A stretch of 27,631 bases of DNA from an uncultured Collinsella sp. Its GTDB lineage: Bacteria > Actinomycetota > Coriobacteriia > Coriobacteriales > Coriobacteriaceae. This document shows, piece by piece, positions 16,661 through 22,897 of this stretch. The translations under genes and the position numbers were made by a program. The stretch is taken from positions 1 to 27,631 of the forward strand of contig CAAEHI010000035.1 of assembly GCA_900755685.1 (NCBI GenBank), written 5' to 3'. Each line of letters starts with the position of its first letter. The stretch's first letter is position 1. The notes below the pieces were generated by a model. It did no database searches. It was not told where the DNA came from and saw only the letters and a list, made by a program, of their open reading frames with translations.

Positions 16661-16749
16661 AGTTGTTTGAACAAGTATTACTAGAGCGGTAGAAAAACTT
16701 CGGTGAACGGTAATTTCAACTTGATACTTGACAAGTTTTGTATAAACAA
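16661..16749. promoter_or_regulatory. Operator region of the sugar ABC operon
   Basis: Three dyads lie in the 5' region: AGTTGTTTGAACAAGT (16661-16676), ACTTGACAAGT (16726-16736) and TTGTATAAACAA (16738-16749). The first matches the TTGTTTAAAC motif seen near the GntR gene, the PTS gene and malQ. They are suitable sites for the HutC-type GntR regulator encoded just beyond. The promoter itself is not clear. Confidence 0.5.
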
Positions 16750-16767
16750 TTATTTGTTATCAAATGC

Positions 16768-16822
16768 AGAGAAAACGCCCGGTCAAGCCGATGTACCGTC
16801 GGTTTGACCGGGCGTTTTCTCT
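16768..16822 (-). terminator. Long bidirectional hairpin after the GntR gene
   Basis: A 24-bp stem (16768-16791 with 16799-16822; one G-T pair) with a 7-nt loop, and A4/T4 runs within the stem. It lies 39 bp after the regulator stop and separates it from the ABC operon promoter. Confidence 0.75.
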
Positions 16823-16860
16823 TTGAGGCCATGAGTCTCGTCAGGCTGCGAGCTAGCCGG

Positions 16861-17580
16861 CTATCGCTTGGAATTGACGCGGTAATGGAAGATCTCGGGG
16901 TGTGTGCGAGTGTGCGTCACCTCAAACAAGATGCCATCCGAGGTGTACGACTGACTCTCCATGACGGCAACGCAGTTGTATTTGCCGAGGTCAAGATAGC
17001 TGCAGTCCTCATCGTTGGCGAGCTCGACACTCACCGTACGACGGCTCGCCATCACTTTGACACCGCGCTTGTGCTCCAGATAGCCGTAAATAGAATCTGC
17101 CGCGATCTCGGGAGTCAGGCCCTTGGCGATCGACGCCAAAAAATAGCCATGGTCCACTTGGCGCGCGTTGCCGTTGAGGCTTCGGACACGCACTACGCGA
17201 ATCAACTCCTCGCCCACCTTAAAGCCCAGGTGACGAGAGAGTTGCTCGGTGCAAACCAGATGTTCGAAAGACTTAACATCCGTCGATGCAACGGCATTGT
17301 TGCGCTTTGCAAACTCGCCAAACGACTCAACCTCTTCGAGTGCGCCCAACATGTCGGTTTCGCCCTTAAGCCAAATTACGCGCACGCCCTTGCCGTGTAT
17401 GGGCTGCACAAACATCCCGTCGGCCAGCATACCCAAGGCGCGACGGACGGTATTGCGAGTGCATCCGAACTCCGCGGTCAGCTCGGCTTCGGTTGGCAGC
17501 ATCTCCTGAAACGCATAGGTCCCATTAATGATGCGCGAGCGTATTTCTCGGTAGATTCCTTCGTATATCGCTTTTGGCAT
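16861..17580 (-). CDS. GntR-family regulator, HutC/TreR type with UTRA domain
   Basis: 239 residues. The winged helix-turn-helix spans about 3-70 (IYEGIYREIRSRI; LPTEAELTAEFGCTRNTVRRALGMLADG), followed by a UTRA ligand domain (about 90-235). ATG 17580 has GAGGTG 6 nt upstream. It is divergent from the PTS-HAD gene and upstream of the ABC operon, both of which carry TTGTTTAAAC-like sites, so it is the likely local regulator of alpha-glucoside uptake. HutC-type sugar regulators commonly bind phosphosugars; a PTS product such as a disaccharide 6-phosphate is a reasonable ligand guess, not shown here. Confidence 0.9.
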   Translation of the reverse strand: MPKAIYEGIYREIRSRIINGTYAFQEMLPTEAELTAEFGCTRNTVRRALGMLADGMFVQPIHGKGVRVIWLKGETDMLGALEEVESFGEFAKRNNAVASTDVKSFEHLVCTEQLSRHLGFKVGEELIRVVRVRSLNGNARQVDHGYFLASIAKGLTPEIAADSIYGYLEHKRGVKVMASRRTVSVELANDEDCSYLDLGKYNCVAVMESQSYTSDGILFEVTHTRTHPEIFHYRVNSKR

Positions 17581-17633
17581 TGTTTCACCTCTACATTATT
17601 CATTTCCGGCTAGGCACGATAGCATTTCTTAAA

Positions 17634-17770
17634 GTTGTTTAAACCGAATATCGGTAAAGCGACAGAATTTAACCGTTGACGGTTTCTGTCATGTCCAAAT
17701 CGGTTTCGCTCAAAACTGCCGGTACGACAATCGTCTGGTCCTCTACAATGAATCCATTGTTTAAACGTTT
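17634..17770. promoter_or_regulatory. Divergent control region of the GntR and PTS-HAD genes
   Basis: Holds GTTGTTTAAAC (17634-17644), ACCGA-ATA-TCGGT (17643-17655), a bulged dyad GACAGAA..ACCGT/ACGGTTTCTGTC (17661-17690), a -10-like TACAAT (17744-17749) and TTGTTTAAACGTTT (17757-17770). The last site would cover the PTS transcription start. The AAACGTTT part also resembles the LacI-type operators at xfp. Confidence 0.5.
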
Positions 17771-17809
17771 CCCCACGCGCAACGCGCCTCGATATTCGGA
17801 AGGCAGAAC

Positions 17810-20260
17810 ATGCTGCAAAAAATCCAACGCTTTGGCGGGGCAATGTTCGCGCCCGCCATGCTGTTTTCTATATCAGGCCTCATGGTCGGCGTCTCCGCTC
17901 TCGCAACGACTGCGGACATCGTCGGCGATCTCGCCGTATACGGAACCCCTTGGTACGTTTTCTGGGCTATCATCCAGCGCGGCTCGTGGACGGTCTTTAA
18001 ACGCCTCCCGCTCCTTTTTGCCGTAGCGCTGCCCATCGGTCTTGCCCAAAAACAACCGGCTCGTTGCTGCCTCGAGGCGCTCGTCGCCTATTTTGCCTAC
18101 TGCTTCTTTCTGAGCGAAATCATTAAGCTGAGTGGCGACAATCTTGGACTTAAGTACCCGTCGTCTTTGATCCCCGCTAGCGGTATCACCGTCATCGACG
18201 GCATCAAGACACTCGACACCGGCATTATCGGCCCGCTTGTGGTCTCGGCAACCGTCGTCGCCATCCATGACCACTTCTACGATGCCAAGGTTCCCGATTG
18301 GCTCGGCACCTTCTCGGGATCCTCGCTGGTCTACCTCATCAGCTTCTTTGCCGTGCTCGCCCTTGCTATCGTCTCGGCCGCCATCGTGCCTTCCGTATAC
18401 GCAGTGACCGAGACGCTGCGCCATGCACTTGTGGGCGTCGGCCCCTTCGGCGTGGGCGTCTTTGTCTTTTTAGAACGAGCACTCGAGCCCATGGGGCTGC
18501 ACCACCTGCTCTACATGCCGATTTACTACGACAACCTGGTCATTAACGACGGCATCTACGCCACGTGGACCAATTTGCTCCCCATCCTCTCCCATAGCAC
18601 GCGCCCCCTCAATGAGCTTGCGCCGTGGGCCGGTTTTACTGCCACCGGCTGGGTCAAGCTCTTTGGCCTTCCCGCCATCGCGGCTGCGTTCTACTCCACC
18701 GCAAAGCCCGAGCGCCGCGCTGGCCTCAAGGTCATCCTGGTTCCCGCCATTGTTGCCTCAGTGGTCTGCGGCGTCACCGAACCGCTCGAGTTTCTCTTTA
18801 TGTTCACCCACCCCGGGCTCTTTTTGCTCTACGCCGTCCTCTCGTCTTGCCTCGCCATGGCCATGAACTTCTTTGGCGTCGTCGGCATCTTCTCGGGCGG
18901 CCTCATGGAGATGGCAGCCTTCAACTTTATTCCGCTCATGCGCACGCATGCCGGTGCCTATCTTTTGGCGCTCGGTATCGGCCTTGCCTTTAGCCTCATC
19001 TTTTTTGTTAGTTTTCGAGCACTCATCTTGATCTATGACCTTAAGACGCCGGGCCGCGAGGATCATGTCGCCAATCGCGCGGCAATCGATCGTTTAACGG
19101 AAAGCGGCTTTGCCAAAGAGCAATCTCCCAATGACGAAGTCAATAGTCGATCCGATCAAGATCACATCCTCGCTGAGCGGGTAATTCAGCTTTTAGGTGG
19201 TGTTGGCAATATCGTGGGCGCAACCAACTGTGCCACGCGCCTGCGCGTCGAGGTCGCAGACCCTTCCATCGTTGCAGATAACGCGTCGTTTGTCGCGGTG
19301 GGCGCCAAGGGCCTCATCATTACGGGCAAGACCGCCCAGGTGATCATCGGCATCTCCGTTCCCCGCGTTAAAGAGCATTTTGACCAGATCATGGGCCTCG
19401 AGCCGGAATTTGTGCCCACCACCTCGGCCTCCCCTGCCGCCAGCGCAGCCCATAATCGCAGCGATATCTGTTTCTTCGATATCGACGGAACGCTCGCCTG
19501 GCAAGACCCTCGAGCGGCACAAGAGCTTCCCGAGAGCGAGCGTGACCTGTCCCCCTATCCCAACGAGGCGGTCTCGCAGGCCATCCGCGATTTCGTTGCA
19601 AATGGCAACATGGCCTTTATCTGCACAGGACGCACCCTCAGCTGCATCCATCCCAAGCTGCTCGAGCTGCCGTGGACGGGCGTCGTGTGTCTCGCGGGCG
19701 GTTACGCCGAACTCGAGGGACACATCGTGCGAAATGCAGCCATAAACCCTGGTCTGCTACAGCGCCTCGCCCCCTATCTTGAGCAATCGGGTGAGGTCAT
19801 TCGCTTTGAGGGCATCGATCGCGTGGTGCGCATGAGCGCAGATGCCCCCGAGACGTACGGATACGCACGCACCGTGGGCGACGCCGTCACGCAACTTGAG
19901 CACTACAACGCCTATAAAATTCTTATGTCCACACCACTTGCCAACCGCATCGCCCAAGATGAAGAGCTTGGACCCCTACTCTGTTTCAACGAGCTCGAGC
20001 TCGAGGTCACAGAAATCTCGCCTCGTGAGTGCACCAAACGGGCCGGAATCAGTGCCGTGCTTGACGCCCTGGGGCCAGATCACGGCACCGTGTACGGCAT
20101 TGGCGACGCGAGCAACGACATCGCCCTCATGGAGGCGGTCGATGTTGGCATCGCCATGGGCAACGCGCCGGACTTCCTCAAGGAAAAAGCCGGCTACGTA
20201 ACCGACAGCTTTGACCACGACGGCGTCGTCACCGCGCTCGAACACTTTGGGCTTATCTAG
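17810..20260 (+). CDS. PTS alpha-glucoside-type EIICB permease fused to a HAD-IIB (Cof-type) phosphatase
   Basis: 816 residues. EIIC (1 to about 400) resembles AglA/GlvC/MalX permeases: IQRFGGAMFAPAMLF, GLHHLLYMPIYYDN, GVTEPLEFLFMF, FRALILIYDLKTPGRE. EIIB (about 447-530) has the phosphorylated Cys474 in ATNCATRLRV. After an Ala/Ser linker a complete HAD domain follows (about 552-816): Asp557/Asp559 in FFDIDGTL, CTGRT (motif II), Lys703 (YKILM), and GDASND with Asp766/Asp770. The reading frame is continuous. No EIIA domain is present, so phosphate must come from a separate EIIA-Glc. Such permeases make maltose-6'-P-like products; the attached phosphatase may dephosphorylate them, giving free disaccharide, since no 6-phospho-glucosidase is in the window. 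ATG 17810 has GGAAGG 6 nt upstream. The substrate is inferred. Confidence 0.92.
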   Translation: MLQKIQRFGGAMFAPAMLFSISGLMVGVSALATTADIVGDLAVYGTPWYVFWAIIQRGSWTVFKRLPLLFAVALPIGLAQKQPARCCLEALVAYFAYCFFLSEIIKLSGDNLGLKYPSSLIPASGITVIDGIKTLDTGIIGPLVVSATVVAIHDHFYDAKVPDWLGTFSGSSLVYLISFFAVLALAIVSAAIVPSVYAVTETLRHALVGVGPFGVGVFVFLERALEPMGLHHLLYMPIYYDNLVINDGIYATWTNLLPILSHSTRPLNELAPWAGFTATGWVKLFGLPAIAAAFYSTAKPERRAGLKVILVPAIVASVVCGVTEPLEFLFMFTHPGLFLLYAVLSSCLAMAMNFFGVVGIFSGGLMEMAAFNFIPLMRTHAGAYLLALGIGLAFSLIFFVSFRALILIYDLKTPGREDHVANRAAIDRLTESGFAKEQSPNDEVNSRSDQDHILAERVIQLLGGVGNIVGATNCATRLRVEVADPSIVADNASFVAVGAKGLIITGKTAQVIIGISVPRVKEHFDQIMGLEPEFVPTTSASPAASAAHNRSDICFFDIDGTLAWQDPRAAQELPESERDLSPYPNEAVSQAIRDFVANGNMAFICTGRTLSCIHPKLLELPWTGVVCLAGGYAELEGHIVRNAAINPGLLQRLAPYLEQSGEVIRFEGIDRVVRMSADAPETYGYARTVGDAVTQLEHYNAYKILMSTPLANRIAQDEELGPLLCFNELELEVTEISPRECTKRAGISAVLDALGPDHGTVYGIGDASNDIALMEAVDVGIAMGNAPDFLKEKAGYVTDSFDHDGVVTALEHFGLI

Positions 20261-20376
20261 CCGAGCCCCTTGCCGCGTTTGCAGCCGCAAGACTCAATCG
20301 TCTTCAACCGCCGCGCTCGACGCCCTAATGTGGCAATATGTTGTCTGCATAATGCAACGATGCAACCTAAGAAAGA

Positions 20377-21402
20377 ATGCGAGAACCCGTGTCCAGTCCG
20401 TTTACCAGCTTTTTAGCCCAGCACTTTGACCAGATTAACGACTATCTGGCCACGTTCTTTGACGGACAGGCGACCTCTGCCGATATCGAGCGCTACCTGT
20501 ACGCGCCGCTCTCGGCTTTTACGGCCAACGCCGGCAAGCGCCACCGTCCGCTTATCTGCATGCTCGCCGCAACCGCAGTGGGCGGTAGCTTTGAGAGCGC
20601 CCGCAGCGCCGCGGCAGCTATCGAGCATTTCCAGTCGGGCGCGCTCATCCACGACGACATTGCCGACAACGGCCAGCTGCGTCGCGGCAAGCCTTGCATG
20701 CACCTCACCGAGGGCACGGGGCTTGCCATCAACTGCGGCGACCTGGCGCTCACCATGGTCACCAAGACGGTTCTCGACGACCCCACGCTGGAGTCCGACG
20801 TAAAACTCCGCGTGCTCCACGAGCTTACCGAGATGATCGTCCGCACCATCGAGGGCCAGGCGCTCGACTTGGGCTGGGTCCGTGACGCACGCTTCGACAT
20901 CTCGGTCGACGATTACCTGGACATGGCGACGCACAAGACCGCGTATTACAGCGGAGCCACGCCGCTTGCCACCGGAGCCATCATTGGCGGAGGCAGCGAA
21001 CAGCAGGTCGAGGCGCTGCGCGCCTTTGGCCTGCACACCGGCCTTGCCTTTCAGATTCAGGACGACCTGCTCAACCTTGTCGGCACTAAGGAAGCCGCCA
21101 ACAAGGACTTCCGCACCGACATCACCGAGGGTAAGCGCACGCTCGTTGCCGTTCACGCCCTCTCCGATGAGCGCTATCACAACGAGATTGAAGCGATCCT
21201 CTCCTCGAGCACCGAGGACCCCACGCAGCTCGCGCGCGCCGTGGAGATCTTCCAGGAGACCGGCTCTATCGATTACGCCCACGCCTACGCGCTGGACCTG
21301 ACCGCCAAAGCCAAGGCCGCCATCGAGGACGTTTCGTTCGACCCGCACGCACGCGAACTGTTCCTCTCCATGGCAGATTTCTTTGTGGAGCGCCTTAACT
21401 AG
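20377..21402 (+). CDS. Polyprenyl (FPP/GGPP-type) diphosphate synthase
   Basis: Class I trans-prenyltransferase, 341 residues. First Asp-rich motif DDIAD (93-97), GKRHRPL near 53-59 for IPP binding, KTAYYSGATPLATGA, second motif DDLLN (229-233) and GKRTL. It extends allylic diphosphates with IPP for quinones, carotenoids or lipid carriers; product length cannot be assigned. The start is uncertain: ATG 20377 has only AGAAAG close by, and GTG 20389 is an alternative. The second motif ends in Asn rather than Asp, which is tolerated in the family. It stands between the PTS gene and the PG-binding-domain gene. Confidence 0.92.
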   Translation: MREPVSSPFTSFLAQHFDQINDYLATFFDGQATSADIERYLYAPLSAFTANAGKRHRPLICMLAATAVGGSFESARSAAAAIEHFQSGALIHDDIADNGQLRRGKPCMHLTEGTGLAINCGDLALTMVTKTVLDDPTLESDVKLRVLHELTEMIVRTIEGQALDLGWVRDARFDISVDDYLDMATHKTAYYSGATPLATGAIIGGGSEQQVEALRAFGLHTGLAFQIQDDLLNLVGTKEAANKDFRTDITEGKRTLVAVHALSDERYHNEIEAILSSSTEDPTQLARAVEIFQETGSIDYAHAYALDLTAKAKAAIEDVSFDPHARELFLSMADFFVERLN

Positions 21403-21540
21403 CGGGGGTTATAAAACCTGTCAGCAGCGTATTTGGGTACAACTTGCTACACTGTTGAGTGCATGTTTATGCATCCCTTTGCGTTGTCTATCCGACACAC
21501 GCTCAAATAGTACGAATGGTACGCCGAAAGGGGTTCGTTC

Positions 21541-22446
21541 ATGGAACCTATTACAACGGGCATGCAGGGAGCAGCCGTCGAGGACGTCCAGTCCCGCCTT
21601 CTGCAGCTCGGCTATACAATCGATGACACCGAGGTTGCCGACAAGCGTTTTGGCACCACCACTGAACAGGCTGTTGGCACCTTTAGGCTCGATAGCGGCC
21701 TTGCCGCTGGCTGTGCCGTCGATATCCCCTGCTGGAGCGCCCTGGTCGACGCCTCGTATAAGCTAGGCGACCGCACCCTCTACCTGCGTATGCCCAATTT
21801 CCATGGCGCCGACGTGCAGGCCCTGCAGAAGGCGCTCAACGTTTTGGGCTTTGCCTGCGGCGAAGACGATGGCTACTTTGGCCCTCACACCGAGGCAGCC
21901 CTTCAGCAGTTCCAGGAAAACGTCGGTCTGTTTGCCGACGGTATGGCTTTCCAGGATACCTACGCCTATATCAACCGCCTGCATCACGTTTGGGAGGGTA
22001 AACCTTCGGTGACCGAGGCCGAATCGCGCATCGGCTTTGCCCGCGCGGCCAACGTACTCGAGCGTTTCCAGATTGCCGTCATTGGCGAGGACCCTATTGC
22101 GCGCAGCGTAGCATCGCGTATGTGGAATATCGCCACGGCGACGACCGACAACAGCGGTATGATGCTTTGCGACTCCGAGGTCCCGACCGACGTTGACCTG
22201 GTGCTCGAGATCGCAAGCGACGAGCTGCCCGCCGACGCCGCTCCGCGCGCCACGATTGCCCTCGCCGAGTGCCACAACCTGGCCCAGCGCATCCGCACCG
22301 CCAATGTCGCCGCGCAGCAAAAGCCGGCACGCATCCGCATTGAGCTCACGGGCATGACGCGCTACAACGGCACCTTCACGGCCAGCGACGCGCAGACACT
22401 CGCCGTACGCCTGCTCGACGGCGTTTGCGATGCCCTCGCAGATTAG
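21541..22446 (+). CDS. Cytosolic protein with two PG_binding_1-like domains and a C-terminal domain of unknown function
   Basis: 301 residues. Repeats at about 6-60 (GMQGAAVEDVQSRLLQLGY...FGTTTEQAV) and 78-145 (GADVQALQKALNVLGF...GYFGPHTEAALQQFQ) are peptidoglycan-binding-like. The remaining 155 residues (FQIAVIGEDPIARSVASRMW... to VRLLDGVCDALAD) match nothing I recognise with certainty; spacing weakly resembles an Amidase_3 domain that has lost its zinc ligands. There is no signal peptide or membrane helix, so it should be cytosolic, which recalls CwlM, the mycobacterial regulator of MurA. ATG 21541 has AAAGGGG 7 nt upstream. Function is a hypothesis only. Confidence 0.8.
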   Translation: MEPITTGMQGAAVEDVQSRLLQLGYTIDDTEVADKRFGTTTEQAVGTFRLDSGLAAGCAVDIPCWSALVDASYKLGDRTLYLRMPNFHGADVQALQKALNVLGFACGEDDGYFGPHTEAALQQFQENVGLFADGMAFQDTYAYINRLHHVWEGKPSVTEAESRIGFARAANVLERFQIAVIGEDPIARSVASRMWNIATATTDNSGMMLCDSEVPTDVDLVLEIASDELPADAAPRATIALAECHNLAQRIRTANVAAQQKPARIRIELTGMTRYNGTFTASDAQTLAVRLLDGVCDALAD

Positions 22447-22484
22447 GTAAACTAAACGAGTTGCTTTTGGGCAACACCACATAT

Positions 22485-22556
22485 TGGGACGTAGTTCAAC
22501 GGTAGAACTCCGGTTTTTGGTGCCGGCTGTTGGGGGTTCGAATCCCTCCGTCCCAG
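22485..22556 (+). tRNA. tRNA-Gln (anticodon TTG)
   Basis: A 72-nt cloverleaf: acceptor TGGGACG/CGTCCCA, discriminator G, D-arm around AGTTCAACGGTAGAACT, anticodon stem CCGGT/GCCGG with loop TTTTGGT, and T-arm GGGGG-TTCGAAT-CCCTC. CCA is not encoded. It starts 38 bp after the preceding gene and is followed by a terminator. Confidence 0.95.
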
Positions 22557-22569
22557 CCCTTAAGAACAC

Positions 22570-22606
22570 AGCGCTCCAGGCCCTTATGAACCTGGAGCGC
22601 TTTCTT
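22570..22606 (+). terminator. Terminator of tRNA-Gln
   Basis: AGCGCTCCAGG (22570-22580) pairs perfectly with CCTGGAGCGCT (22591-22601), followed by TTCTT. A decayed copy of this hairpin occurs at about 22659-22691. Confidence 0.85.
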
Positions 22607-22615
22607 GTGGGCAAG

Positions 22616-22691
22616 CGGAGGGATTCGAACCCGCAAGGAATCTACCTATATAAGACAGACGCCCCAGGCCCATAACGACCAAGAGCGCCTT
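22616..22691. repeat. tRNA 3'-end relic and decayed terminator copy
   Basis: 22616-22632 is a 17-bp exact inverted copy of the tRNA-Gln T-arm and 3' side (22534-22550, GGGTTCGAATCCCTCCG). The flanks do not fold into an acceptor stem, so it is not a functional tRNA. About 27 nt on, 22659-22691 matches the tRNA terminator at roughly two thirds of positions (CCAGGCCC, then GAGCGC). It may be a remnant of a second tRNA gene or of an integration event. Confidence 0.55.
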
Positions 22692-22753
22692 GCATCTAGA
22701 ATTATCAGCCCTGTTCCGAAAAGCGAGCCGCATGCAACAACCAAGTAACCACA

Positions 22754-22890
22754 GGCCCCGGGAGAGTGGGGACACCGGCTTAGGTTTATCGCGAGTTCCG
22801 CACGAACAGGAGGCCACTTAATGTGGCCTCCGTCGTGAGCAGGACTGTAGAGCAGGAAACCTAAGCCGGTGTCCCCACTCTCCCGGGGCC
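22754..22890 (+). repeat. Long hairpin element, copy 2
   Basis: A 34-bp perfect inverted repeat (22754-22787 with 22857-22890) encloses a 69-nt core (22788-22856) that matches copy 1. Inner hairpin: GGAGGCCAC-TTAAT-GTGGCCTCC, with CACG/CGTG pairing below it. The arms differ from those of copy 1 except for GG.CC..GGGA near the outer end and AGGTT at the inner end. It lies between tRNA-Gln and the end of the convergent Toprim gene, whose stop codon is 7 nt away. Confidence 0.85.
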
Positions 22891-22897
22891 GAACGCC

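Noticed and set aside
22608..22660. Second tRNA gene on the minus strand
   Set aside because: Only the T-arm and a few bases of 3' end are recognisable; the acceptor, D and anticodon arms cannot be folded.
22754..22890. Ordinary Rho-independent terminator
   Set aside because: The element is 131-137 bp with a conserved core, a second inner hairpin and no T run; a simple terminator does not explain the conservation between loci.
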